From contig NZ_JAKNTW010000005.1 of the NCBI RefSeq assembly GCF_022213955.1, positions 496,001 through 560,000 on the forward strand: DNA of 64,000 nucleotides, given 5' to 3'. The position numbers were made by a program, and so were the translations under genes. This DNA is from Dolomitihabitans soli. Lineage in GTDB: Bacteria > Actinomycetota > Actinomycetes > Streptosporangiales > Streptosporangiaceae. Under the pieces are notes generated by a model, which was given only the letters and a program-made list of their open reading frames with translations, was not told the DNA's origin and ran no database searches. This document shows positions 1 through 8,481 of the stretch, piece by piece. How positions within the stretch are numbered: position 1 is the first letter of the stretch; each line of letters opens with the position of its first letter.

Positions 1-1218
1 AAGAAGCACCTGCGCGCCCAGGAGGTGGCCCTCCACAACCACCTGCCCTGCGTCTACCTGGTCGACTCCGGCGGCGCGTTCCTCCCGGAACAGGACGACG
101 TCTTCCCCGACCGCGAGCACTTCGGCCGGATCTTCTACAACCAGGCCACCATGTCGGCCAGGGGCATCCCGCAGATCGCCGCGGTGCTCGGCTCCTGCAC
201 GGCGGGGGGCGCCTACGTCCCCGCGATGAGCGACGAGGCCGTCATCGTGCGCGGCCAGGGCACGATCTTCCTCGGCGGCCCGCCCCTGGTGAAGGCCGCG
301 ACCGGTGAGGAGGTCACCGCCGAGGAGCTCGGCGGTGGCGACCTGCACGCCCGCACCAGCGGCGTCACCGACCACCTCGCCGAGGACGACACCCACGCCC
401 TGGCCATCGTCCGCGACATCGTGGCCACCTTCGGGCCGAGGTCCCCCGTGCCGTGGGAGGTCACCGAGGGGGAGGCGCCCGCGCACGATCCCCGCGACCT
501 GTACGGCATCGTCCCGCCCGACAGCCGCACGCCGTACGACGTGCACGAGGTCATCGCGCGGATCGTCGACGGCAGCCGGTTCCTCGAGTTCAAGGCCGAG
601 TACGGCGCGACGCTCGTCACCGGGTTCGCCAGGATCCACGGGCACCCGGTGGGCGTCATCGCGAACAACGGCATCCTGTTCGGCGAGTCCGCGCTCAAGG
701 GCGCGCACTTCATCGAGCTGTGCGACCGGCGGAGCATCCCGCTGGTCTTCCTGCAGAACATCAGCGGGTTCATGGTCGGCAAGGCGTACGAGGCGGGCGG
801 GATCGCCAAGCACGGGGCCAAGATGGTGACCGCCGTCGCCTGCGCGCGGGTGCCCAAGCTGACCGTCGTCATCGGCGGCTCGTTCGGCGCGGGCAACTAC
901 GCGATGGCCGGGCGGGCCTACTCCCCGCGCTTCCTGTGGATGTGGCCGAACGCCAGGATCTCGGTGATGGGCGGCGAGCAGGCGGCGAACGTGCTCGCCA
1001 CCGTGCGCCCGGGGATGACGGCCGAGCAGGAGGAGGCGTTCAAGGCGCCCATCCGCGAGCAGTACGAGCGCCAGGGCAACCCCTACTACTCCACCGCCCG
1101 GCTGTGGGACGACGGCGTGATCGATCCCCTCGACACCCGGACCGTGCTCGGCCTCGCCCTGGGCGCCGTGGCGAACGCCCCCCTCGAACCCGTCGGCTAC
1201 GGCGTCTTCCGGATGTGA
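1..1218 (+). CDS. Acyl-CoA carboxylase carboxyltransferase (beta) subunit, methylcrotonyl-CoA type, 5' partial
   Basis: This is the carboxyltransferase subunit of a biotin-dependent acyl-CoA carboxylase; it moves the carboxyl group from biotin to the acyl-CoA. The reading frame is open from the first base, so the true start lies upstream; 405 residues are visible, against roughly 530 for the family, so about a quarter is missing. Visible landmarks include [29 protein letters not shown] and [20 protein letters not shown], all typical of the crotonase-like carboxyltransferase fold. The downstream alpha subunit and HMG-CoA lyase argue for methylcrotonyl-CoA as substrate, that is leucine or isovalerate breakdown. 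Propionyl- or geranyl-CoA carboxylase is a less likely alternative. The stop codon overlaps the possible GTG start of the next gene. Confidence 0.93.
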   Translation, partial: KKHLRAQEVALHNHLPCVYLVDSGGAFLPEQDDVFPDREHFGRIFYNQATMSARGIPQIAAVLGSCTAGGAYVPAMSDEAVIVRGQGTIFLGGPPLVKAATGEEVTAEELGGGDLHARTSGVTDHLAEDDTHALAIVRDIVATFGPRSPVPWEVTEGEAPAHDPRDLYGIVPPDSRTPYDVHEVIARIVDGSRFLEFKAEYGATLVTGFARIHGHPVGVIANNGILFGESALKGAHFIELCDRRSIPLVFLQNISGFMVGKAYEAGGIAKHGAKMVTAVACARVPKLTVVIGGSFGAGNYAMAGRAYSPRFLWMWPNARISVMGGEQAANVLATVRPGMTAEQEEAFKAPIREQYERQGNPYYSTARLWDDGVIDPLDTRTVLGLALGAVANAPLEPVGYGVFRM

Positions 1219-1223
1219 GTGAG

Positions 1224-3218
1224 ATGTTCGAAACGGTGCTCATCGCCAACCGGGGCGAGATCGCGGTCCGCGTCAGCCGTACGCTGCGCCGGCTGGGGGT
1301 TCGCGCGGTGGCCGTGCACACGGCGGCCGACGCGGGAGCCCGGCACGTGCGCGCGGCCGACCTCGCCGTGAGCGTGCCCGGCTACCTCGACATGGACGCC
1401 ATCGTGGCCGCCGCGCTGGCCACCGGCGCGCAGGCGGTCCACCCCGGTTACGGCTTCCTCGCCGAGAACGCGGCCTTCGCCCGGCGGTGCGCCGAGGCCG
1501 GCCTGGTCTTCGTCGGGCCGCCGCCCTCGGCCATCGAGGCCATGGGCGACAAGATCCAGGCCAAGGCGACGGTGTCGGCCGCCGGGGTGCCCGTGGTGCC
1601 CGGCGGCGCCGAGCCCGACGACGACCTGGCCGAGGCCGCGCACCGGGTCGGTTTCCCCGTCCTGATCAAGCCGTCGGCCGGGGGCGGCGGCAAGGGCATG
1701 GTCGTGGTGCGGGCCGCCGCCGAACTGCCCGCGGCGATCGAGTCCGCCCGGCGCGGCGCGCTGGCCGCGTTCGGCGACGGGACCCTGCTCGTCGAGCGGT
1801 TCGTGGCCGGGCCGAGGCACATCGAGATCCAGGTCCTCGCCGACGCCCACGGCAACGTGGTCCACCTGGGCGAGCGCGAGTGCAGCCTGCAGCGCCGGCA
1901 CCAGAAGATCGTCGAGGAGGCTCCCTCCCCGCTGCTGGACCCCCCGACCAGGGAACGGATGGGCGCGGCCGCCGTGGAGGCAGCCCGCTCGGTCGGCTAC
2001 ACCGGCGCGGGCACCGTCGAGTTCATCGTCGACGGTGCCACCGGCGAATATCACTTCATGGAGATGAACACCCGCCTCCAGGTCGAGCACCCGGTCACCG
2101 AACTCGTCACCGGCCTCGACCTGGTCGAACTCCAGCTCCAGGTCGCCGCCGGCGCCGTCCTCCCCATCACCCAGCGGGACGTCCGGCTCACCGGCCACGC
2201 CGTCGAGGCCCGCGTCTACGCGGAGGATCCCGCCCGCTCCTTCCTGCCCACCGCCGGCCCGCTGCTCGCCGTCCGGTTCCCCGCCGACGGCGACGCGTCG
2301 CCGAAAGGCGGGGCGGTGCGATCCGGCGGGCCGATCGTCAGGGTCGACTCCGGTCTCATGGCGGGGGGCGTCGTGGGGACCGGGTACGACCCGATGCTCG
2401 CCAAGGTCATCGCCTGGGCGCCGGACCGGGAGGGCGCGTTGCGGGCCCTCACCCGGGCGCTGTCCGAGACGATGATCCTCGGGATCACCACCAACGTCCC
2501 CTTCCTGCGCGCGCTCCTCCGGCATCCCGCCGTCCGCGCGGGAGACCTGGACACCACCCTGGTCGAACGCCACCTCGACGATCTGGCGGGAACCGCCGAG
2601 GTTCCCCCCGACGTCCTGGCCGCCGCCGCCATGGTCCTGCACGACTCGGGCTCCTCCCCCTGGGAGATCGCGGACGGCTGGCGGCTGGGCGAACACGCGT
2701 GGACGACCTGGCGGCTGGAGAGCCGGGGCGAGGTGATGGAGGCAGAGGTGCGAGGACTCCCGCTCACCGGGGCCGAGGTACGCCTCCCGCCGGGCTCAGC
2801 CGTCCAGGATGCCCGGCTCGTCCCGGACGGGAGTGGTTTCCTGGTGACGCTGGGCGGAGTCACCCGCCACTACGCCGCCGCCCGCGACGGTGACACCGTC
2901 TGGCTGGGCAGGGACGGTGAGACCTGGTCGCTGAAACGGCACCTCCTCGGCGATCCCGGCGACCGGCTGGGCGCGGGACACGCGGGGGACGGGGTGGTGC
3001 GGAGCCCGATGCCGGGAACCGTCCTGGTGGTGAAGGTGTCGCCGGGGGAGCGGGTCGCGCCGGGCCAGCCGTTGCTGGTCGTGGAGGCGATGAAGATGGA
3101 GCACACCGTGACCGCCCCGGTCGGCGGCGTGATCGCCGAACTGAGCGCGCGGGCGGGCCGGCCCGTCGACATGGACGCCGTGCTCGCCGTGGTGCGTCCG
3201 GAGGAGGAAGGGGCATGA
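1224..3218 (+). CDS. Acyl-CoA carboxylase biotin carboxylase/BCCP (alpha) subunit
   Basis: This 664-residue protein carboxylates biotin using ATP and bicarbonate and carries the biotin itself. It opens with the biotin carboxylase signature VLIANRGEIAVRV, followed by the ATP-grasp domain with its glycine-rich loop around Lys157, the C-terminal biotin carboxylase domain, and a biotinyl domain ending the protein with VVEAMKMEH (biotin on Lys624). The length is normal for methylcrotonyl-CoA carboxylase alpha. I chose ATG 1224, which matches the usual family start; GTG 1215, overlapping the upstream stop as GTGA, is the alternative. It forms one complex with the preceding subunit and is translationally coupled to HMG-CoA lyase. 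A strong Shine-Dalgarno for that next gene (3201-3210) lies inside its last codons. Confidence 0.95.
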   Translation: MFETVLIANRGEIAVRVSRTLRRLGVRAVAVHTAADAGARHVRAADLAVSVPGYLDMDAIVAAALATGAQAVHPGYGFLAENAAFARRCAEAGLVFVGPPPSAIEAMGDKIQAKATVSAAGVPVVPGGAEPDDDLAEAAHRVGFPVLIKPSAGGGGKGMVVVRAAAELPAAIESARRGALAAFGDGTLLVERFVAGPRHIEIQVLADAHGNVVHLGERECSLQRRHQKIVEEAPSPLLDPPTRERMGAAAVEAARSVGYTGAGTVEFIVDGATGEYHFMEMNTRLQVEHPVTELVTGLDLVELQLQVAAGAVLPITQRDVRLTGHAVEARVYAEDPARSFLPTAGPLLAVRFPADGDASPKGGAVRSGGPIVRVDSGLMAGGVVGTGYDPMLAKVIAWAPDREGALRALTRALSETMILGITTNVPFLRALLRHPAVRAGDLDTTLVERHLDDLAGTAEVPPDVLAAAAMVLHDSGSSPWEIADGWRLGEHAWTTWRLESRGEVMEAEVRGLPLTGAEVRLPPGSAVQDARLVPDGSGFLVTLGGVTRHYAAARDGDTVWLGRDGETWSLKRHLLGDPGDRLGAGHAGDGVVRSPMPGTVLVVKVSPGERVAPGQPLLVVEAMKMEHTVTAPVGGVIAELSARAGRPVDMDAVLAVVRPEEEGA

Positions 3219-4147
3219 TGCGCGTGCCGTACGAGGTTCCGGCGGACGGGCTGCCGGAACGGGTCACGATCTACGAGGTGAGCCCCCGCGACGGTCTGCA
3301 GAACGAGTCGGCCGTCGTCCCCGTCGAGGTGAAGGCAGAGCTGATCGCGCGGCTGGCCGAGGCGGGGCTGACCACGATCGAGGCGACCAGCTTCGTGCAT
3401 CCCCGGTGGGTGCCGCAGCTCGCCGACGCGGGGGAGCTCCTGACACGGATGCCGAGGGTGCCCGGCGTCCGCTACCCCGTGCTGGTGCCCAACGAGCGGG
3501 GCCTGGACCGGGCGCTGGAACACGGGGTCACCGAGATCGCGATCTTCGGCAGCGCCACCGAGACGTTCGCGCAGCGCAACCTGAACCGCAGCGTCGCCGG
3601 CTCGATCGAGATGTTCGCCCCGGTGGTCTCCCGGGCCCTCCAAGAAGGGATCAAGGTCAGGGCGTACGTCTCGATGTGCTTCGGCGACCCGTGGGAGGGG
3701 CCGACGCCGCCTGCCCAGGTCGTCGACGTGGGCGCCCGCCTGCTCGACCTCGGCTGTTACGAGCTGTCGCTCGGCGACACGATCGGCGTCGGCACCCCGG
3801 GCCACGTCGCCGCTCTGATCGCCGCGTTCGACGCCCGGGGGATCGGCGCAGGCCGGCTCGCCGTGCACTTCCACGACACCTACGGCCAGGCGCTGGCGAA
3901 CACCCTCGCGGCGCTGACCGCCGGGGTGACCGTGGTGGACGCCTCGGCCGGGGGGATCGGCGGCTGCCCCTACGCCCAGTCGGCGACGGGCAACCTCGCC
4001 ACCGAGGACCTGGTCTGGATGCTGCACGGCCTCGGCATCGAGACCGGCGTGGACCTCGGCTCGCTCGCCGCCACCAGTGTCTGGGTCGCCGAACGGCTCG
4101 GCCGTCCCAGCCCTTCCCGCGTCGTCCAGGCCCTCGCGAAGGAATGA
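3215..4147 (+). CDS. Hydroxymethylglutaryl-CoA lyase
   Basis: The enzyme cleaves 3-hydroxy-3-methylglutaryl-CoA to acetoacetate and acetyl-CoA, the last step of leucine degradation. The 310-residue product is full length for a bacterial HMG-CoA lyase (DRE-TIM metallolyase family). It has the N-terminal SPRDGLQNE motif with the metal-binding Asp, and the C-terminal GGIGGCPYA motif with the conserved cysteine at residue 251. ATG 3215 overlaps the upstream stop and is preceded by GAGGAGGAAG, so the start is well supported. No enoyl-CoA hydratase for methylglutaconyl-CoA lies next to it, so that step must be encoded elsewhere, possibly by the hydratase near 28.3 kb. Confidence 0.95.
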   Translation: MMRVPYEVPADGLPERVTIYEVSPRDGLQNESAVVPVEVKAELIARLAEAGLTTIEATSFVHPRWVPQLADAGELLTRMPRVPGVRYPVLVPNERGLDRALEHGVTEIAIFGSATETFAQRNLNRSVAGSIEMFAPVVSRALQEGIKVRAYVSMCFGDPWEGPTPPAQVVDVGARLLDLGCYELSLGDTIGVGTPGHVAALIAAFDARGIGAGRLAVHFHDTYGQALANTLAALTAGVTVVDASAGGIGGCPYAQSATGNLATEDLVWMLHGLGIETGVDLGSLAATSVWVAERLGRPSPSRVVQALAKE

Positions 4148-4149
4148 TC

Positions 4150-5304
4150 ATGAAGCTCACCGACGAGTACGAAGCACTGCGCAAGACCGTGCAGGGGTTC
4201 GCCCGCGACGTGGTCGCCCCCGTCATCGGCGACTACTACGAGCGCGAGGAGTTCCCCTACGAGATCGTCAGGCAGATGGGCGCCATGGGGCTCTTCGGCC
4301 TGCCGATCCCCGAGGAGTACGGCGGCATGGGCGGCGACTACTTCGCCCTCTGCCTCGTTCTCGAGGAACTGGCCCGGGTCGACTCCAGCGTGTCGATCAC
4401 CGTGGAGGCGGCGGTGTCGCTCGGCGCGATGCCCATCTACCGCTTCGGTACGGCGGAGCAGCGGGCGACCTGGCTGCCCCGGCTCACCTCCGGCGAGATG
4501 CTGGGCGCCTTCGGCCTGACCGAGCCCGGCGGCGGCACCGACGTGCCCGGCGGGATGCGGACCACCGCCACGCTCGACGGCGGCGAATGGGTGATCAACG
4601 GCACGAAGGCGTTCATCACCAACTCGGGCACCGACATCACCGGAGTCGTCGGCGTGGCCGCCATCACCGGGACCACGGCGGCCGGCAAGCCGGAGATCTC
4701 CACCATCCTGGTCCCCTCGGGCACGCCCGGCTTCACCGTCTCCAAGAAGTACTCCAAGGTCGGCTGGTCCGCCTCCGACACCCGCGAACTGTCCTTCGCC
4801 GACTGCCGGGTCCCCGCCGCCAACCTGCTGGGCGAGCGCGGCCGGGGCTACGCGCAGTTCCTGCAGACCCTCGACGAGGGCAGGATCGCGATCGCGGCGC
4901 TCGCCGTCGGGCTGGCCCAGGGCTGCGTCGACGAGTCGCTCCGCTACGTGCGCGAGCGGCGGGCGTTCGGCCACCCGATCGGCCACTACCAGGCCATTCA
5001 GTTCAAGATCGCCGACATGGAGGTCAGGACCCACACCGCCAGGCTGGCCTACCACCACGCGGCCGAGCGGATGCTCTCCGGCCTGCCCTTCAAGAAGGAG
5101 GCGGCCATCGCCAAACTGGTCGCCGGCGACGCCGCCATGGACAACGCGCGGGCGGCCACCCAGATCTTCGGCGGCTACGGCTTCATGAACGAGTTCCCGG
5201 TCGGCAGGTTCTACCGCGACGCCAAGATCCTGGAGATCGGCGAGGGCACCAGCGAGGTCCAACGTCTCCTGATCGCCCGTGAACTGGGACTCGCCGACCT
5301 GTGA
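4150..5304 (+). CDS. Acyl-CoA dehydrogenase (AcdH-like, branched-chain acyl-CoA catabolism)
   Basis: This FAD enzyme makes the alpha,beta double bond in acyl-CoAs. The 384-residue protein shows the full domain order: helical N-terminus, FAD-binding beta domain with LTEPGGGTDVPGG, and C-terminal helical domain with ERRAFGHPIG and QIFGGYGFMNEFP. The catalytic base is Glu365 in IGEGTSEVQ, as in short/medium-chain dehydrogenases. Classical isovaleryl-CoA dehydrogenase has Gly or Ala there and uses a Glu elsewhere. It closely resembles the Streptomyces AcdH protein, known from valine, leucine and isoleucine catabolism, so I favour a general branched-chain enzyme. ATG 4150 is chosen because AAGGA lies 6 nt upstream; ATG 4144 overlaps the previous stop but has no usable ribosome site. 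Confidence 0.93.
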   Translation: MKLTDEYEALRKTVQGFARDVVAPVIGDYYEREEFPYEIVRQMGAMGLFGLPIPEEYGGMGGDYFALCLVLEELARVDSSVSITVEAAVSLGAMPIYRFGTAEQRATWLPRLTSGEMLGAFGLTEPGGGTDVPGGMRTTATLDGGEWVINGTKAFITNSGTDITGVVGVAAITGTTAAGKPEISTILVPSGTPGFTVSKKYSKVGWSASDTRELSFADCRVPAANLLGERGRGYAQFLQTLDEGRIAIAALAVGLAQGCVDESLRYVRERRAFGHPIGHYQAIQFKIADMEVRTHTARLAYHHAAERMLSGLPFKKEAAIAKLVAGDAAMDNARAATQIFGGYGFMNEFPVGRFYRDAKILEIGEGTSEVQRLLIARELGLADL

Positions 5305-5505
5305 CGGGTGCTCTCACCCCGTCCGGTGATCCGCCGGCCCCGTTTCCGCATGTGAGCGATCCTCAGCGGAGGTCTAAGGAGATCCAGGAGTTGAAGATCG
5401 GTGGGCTGCGGGACGGTCGGGGGTGACCGGCCGGCACCCGGGATCAGCCGGATGCCGGCCGGCGCGTCCAGGATGAGCTTGCCGGTGGGGACGATCCGGG
5501 TAGAG
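5305..5505. terminator. Convergent gap with inverted repeat
   Basis: This gap separates the 3' ends of the acyl-CoA dehydrogenase and the minus-strand BtrH-like gene. It holds a perfect 10-bp inverted repeat, CCGGCCGGCA at 5427-5436 and TGCCGGCCGG at 5453-5462, with a 16-nt loop, which could end transcription from both sides. No gene was recognised; the minus strand reads open for a short distance without any family motif. Confidence 0.4.
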
Positions 5506-6489
5506 CTACAACTGACGCAGCACCTGCATGGCATCCCTCTCGATGCGCGAAAGATCGTGGAGAATGACGCGGGCCTGTTCGAGATGCCCCACATCGCCGT
5601 CCTCTCCAGCCTTCGTGATCAAGGTGGCCACGTCCGTCCACAGGGTGGCGGCCTCGGCGTACAGCTTGTGACCGGCGCGGAGGCCGCTGTCGTCGATCAG
5701 CTGGAGGCACTCGCCGAGGAAGTCGCGATAGAGGGCGCGAAACAAGGCACCGCCGGTGCCCGCTTTCTCCATCAAGAGGGCGGCTTGCGGTAGGTCCTGC
5801 TGCGGGTTGCCGACGCGCGCCAGCCATTTGGGCACCTGTTCGGCGGCTTTCTCGATGCCGCGGTGGCCCAGGTTCGCGATGGGGGCGGCGAGGAAGGCGT
5901 CGGCGCAGTCCCTGATGGCGGGGACGATCTGGTCCTGCCAGCGAGGCGGGTGCTCCGGCAGGGTGATGGTGAAGGATCGGTTTCTGGCGGTCATCGGGCC
6001 GCGTTCGGTCCGCGCCATGGCCAGGCTGACCCTGCTGGTGCGCACCGCTCCTCCCTGCTGGCCGGTGTCCACCAGGTAGACGTCGTGCTCGTCGTAGCCG
6101 TACATGGCGACGACATGGCCGCCGAAGTGCACCTTGGACCGGAAGTACTCCAGGTGATAGCAGTCGAGCTGAAGGCCGACCGGCCGACCGGCATCGATGG
6201 GGGCGGCCACGTTCTCCCACGCCTTGCGCGGCGAGGTGGTCTCCTCGACCAGCAATGTCAGCCCCAGCCTGACAGCCAGGTTCCTGGTGAGCTCGAAGGG
6301 CTTGACGCGACCTCCGAGAAAGGGGAACGCCATCCCCTTGCTGTCCCAATAGATGAAGGACAGGCCCGAGCCCAGCCCGAACAGCATGGGCTCGGACAGA
6401 TCAAGCCCTTCATGCCGCAACAGCACCCCCAGCGCCGTCGTCTCGCAGTGCTGCATGCCGCGAGCCTCGATGTCCTGCACGGTGGGCAT
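5506..6489 (-). CDS. BtrH-like protein (BtrH N-terminal domain plus DUF4872-like C-terminus)
   Basis: The 327-residue protein resembles BtrH, the acyltransferase that transfers the AHBA side chain from acyl carrier protein in butirosin biosynthesis; its N-terminal half has a papain/C39-like fold. A candidate catalytic cysteine sits at residue 15 in MQHCETTALGVLLRHEG, followed by GHVVAMYGYDEHDVYLVDT, which supplies the expected histidine and aspartate. The C-terminal 150 residues are helical and look like DUF4872. The start ATG 6489 has GGGGAGA just upstream. No carrier protein, aminoglycoside gene or other biosynthetic partner lies nearby, so a role in making an aminoglycoside is not supported. 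It may be a stand-alone amidase or acyltransferase. The family assignment is good; the reaction is unknown. Confidence 0.75.
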   Translation of the reverse strand: MPTVQDIEARGMQHCETTALGVLLRHEGLDLSEPMLFGLGSGLSFIYWDSKGMAFPFLGGRVKPFELTRNLAVRLGLTLLVEETTSPRKAWENVAAPIDAGRPVGLQLDCYHLEYFRSKVHFGGHVVAMYGYDEHDVYLVDTGQQGGAVRTSRVSLAMARTERGPMTARNRSFTITLPEHPPRWQDQIVPAIRDCADAFLAAPIANLGHRGIEKAAEQVPKWLARVGNPQQDLPQAALLMEKAGTGGALFRALYRDFLGECLQLIDDSGLRAGHKLYAEAATLWTDVATLITKAGEDGDVGHLEQARVILHDLSRIERDAMQVLRQL

Positions 6490-6664
6490 ACGTTCTCCCC
6501 GCTACTTCCTTGACCGGCTACCAGGATCGTCAGGCGTAGCATGAGGCCTCCCACAGGGGGAGAGTCCAGCCGCATGATCCTCACCTCGCCGGGGCCGGCT
6601 CGGCGAGTGCCGGCTTCCATCCGGCGGGCGGCCCTGAGGTCGGCCGGGGCCTCGACGTGGTGGG

Positions 6665-6692
6665 TCCTGTGCCCACGGCTGTGGGCACAGGA
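6665..6692 (-). terminator. Hairpin terminator of the 570-residue gene
   Basis: A perfect 12-bp inverted repeat (TCCTGTGCCCAC / GTGGGCACAGGA) with a GGCT loop lies 12 bp beyond the stop codon of the minus-strand gene at 6705. There is no T-run, as is usual for actinobacterial terminators. Confidence 0.7.
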
Positions 6693-6704
6693 TATGGACA
6701 CCCG

Positions 6705-8417
6705 TCAGCTCGGCAGCTGGGCGTCCAGGCGGTAGCCGTCCACCGTCACGTAGACCTGGTCGCCCGGCCGCGCGTTGAGCCGCATCAGCACCGGCTGGAG
6801 CGAGTCGAAGACGGGCTGGCGGTCGCGCCACACCAGCACCACCGCGTTGTCACCCGGCCCGGTCACGGACAGCAGCGTGCCGGGCCGCATGCCGAGCTGC
6901 GCCGCGTACCCCTCGGGCACGGCGACCGGCTCACCACGCAGGTGTTCGCTGGTGACGTCGATCCGCTGCCAGCGCCTCGGGTCGGAGGCGGGGTTCGGCG
7001 GCGGCGGCGGAGGCGTGGCGGGCGCTCCGGCGCGCTGGCCGGGCATCAGGTGGGTGCGGCCGTTGCCGGACAGCGCCGACAACGTGGCGAGCGCCGCACT
7101 CGGATCGATGCTGGCGGTGCTGACCTGCGGGACCGGCTGCCCGCCGCGCGGATGACCGTTGGCCCCCGGCGTACGGCGGGGCAGCGGCGTCTGCGCGGCG
7201 AACGCGCCCGAGGCGGTCTCGGCGCCCCGTTCGTGCTGCGCCGCCTCCTGGGCCGGCGGGGCGGTCAGCAGCGCGTCCATCCACGCTCTGGCCGAATGCG
7301 AGCGGATGCCGAGCTGGCCGAGCAGCTCCACCATGTCGCCCCCCGCCTGGTTGGCGGCCAGCAGCTGGCGGGTGCGCTCGCGGAGCCCGCCGAGGTCGCC
7401 GACCACCAGCCAGCCGTCCTGGAGGCGGCGGTCGGGCATCAGGGTGACCAGGACCCGCCACAAGGAGGTGCGCAGGACGGGCACCTCGATCGGGTGCGCG
7501 GGATCGGCCCCGATCAGCTGCTCCTGAGTCGCCGCCGCGCCCAGCCACTCGGTGAGCCGGAACAGGTGGCCGGTGAGGGCGGAGGACGCGGGAGAGCGGA
7601 GCCAGTGCAGGACCCGCTCCTCGGCGCTGCGCTGGGCGAGGGAGAGGACCTCGCGGTCCACGTCGAGCCGGTGCGCCAGGGTGCGGAGGCTGATCGGGTC
7701 GGCCGCGAACAGCCGCTCGACGGCCACGGCCCGCTCCAGCGGCTGCCATTCGCGGAACATCCCGTCCACCAGCCCGACCAGCGGGAACTCGGTGGACGCG
7801 GCGGGCGCGACGGCGGGCTGAGGGGCGGTCGCCGGCGGTTGCGCCTGAGCGGGCTGCGGCGGCTGGGCCGGCGCGCGTCCGGGCTGCGGTTGCCGCGGGA
7901 CCTGCGCGGGGGCAGGCGGGTGCGGCACGGCGGTCTGAGGCTGGGTCTGGGTCTGGGTCGTGGCGGCGGGCGCGCCCGCCGCGGAGCGGTGGGCCGGGAT
8001 CCGGCTCAGCACCTCGCGGAAGACAGCGGACACCACGGCCTCCGGCGGGGCCGCGCCGCCAGGGGCGGCCAGGTCGCCAGGGGTGAGCCGGGTGACGTGC
8101 GACCATCCGCCGAGCGCCGCGACGACCGAGCGGGCGGGCGCGGGCCAACCGGGCAACGCCGGATCGGCCGCGTGCACCTGCAAGGCGGGCAGCACGTCGG
8201 TCAGTGCGAGGTGGTCCCACCGGGTGAGCGACAGGCGGGACAGCCGGTCGCAGAGCCAGTCCATTCCCATCACGGCCATGGCGCGTGGCAGCGCCACAGA
8301 GGCCCACCAGCCGGTGGGCAGTCGGGGGTCGGCCAGTACTTCGGCAACCTGCTTGGGCCGGCTCCAGCGCAGAGCCGGAACCAGATCGCTCAGGCAGATC
8401 GATGACTCGGCGTCCAT
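6705..8417 (-). CDS. Hypothetical protein with central sigma-region-4-like helix-turn-helix and low-complexity linkers
   Basis: I do not recognise this 570-residue protein. The N-terminal 150 residues are globular and helical. A Pro/Gln/Ala-rich linker follows at about 155-215. The middle domain contains ERLFAADPISLRTLAHRLD and DREVLSLAQRSAEERVLHWL, which read like the helix-turn-helix of sigma factor region 4. A second Pro/Gly-rich linker precedes a C-terminal domain of about 80 residues ending in YVTVDGYRLDAQLPS. No signal peptide or membrane segment is visible, so it is probably cytoplasmic. It follows psuK by 64 bp on the same strand and may be cotranscribed. A TTGACA overlaps the end of psuK, but no well-spaced -10 follows. 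A regulatory or DNA-binding role is a guess based only on the helix-turn-helix-like segment. Confidence 0.7.
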   Translation of the reverse strand: MDAESSICLSDLVPALRWSRPKQVAEVLADPRLPTGWWASVALPRAMAVMGMDWLCDRLSRLSLTRWDHLALTDVLPALQVHAADPALPGWPAPARSVVAALGGWSHVTRLTPGDLAAPGGAAPPEAVVSAVFREVLSRIPAHRSAAGAPAATTQTQTQPQTAVPHPPAPAQVPRQPQPGRAPAQPPQPAQAQPPATAPQPAVAPAASTEFPLVGLVDGMFREWQPLERAVAVERLFAADPISLRTLAHRLDVDREVLSLAQRSAEERVLHWLRSPASSALTGHLFRLTEWLGAAATQEQLIGADPAHPIEVPVLRTSLWRVLVTLMPDRRLQDGWLVVGDLGGLRERTRQLLAANQAGGDMVELLGQLGIRSHSARAWMDALLTAPPAQEAAQHERGAETASGAFAAQTPLPRRTPGANGHPRGGQPVPQVSTASIDPSAALATLSALSGNGRTHLMPGQRAGAPATPPPPPPNPASDPRRWQRIDVTSEHLRGEPVAVPEGYAAQLGMRPGTLLSVTGPGDNAVVLVWRDRQPVFDSLQPVLMRLNARPGDQVYVTVDGYRLDAQLPS

Positions 8418-8481
8418 CGGCAGACCGCAACCTCCCCAGAGTGACGCGTGTGGCTAGTGGTGCAGCCTACGCCGCAAGCTA

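Noticed and set aside
5305-5505. Remnant of a transposase on the minus strand
   Set aside because: A short frame reads plausibly but matches no transposase motif, and no terminal inverted repeats or target duplication were seen.
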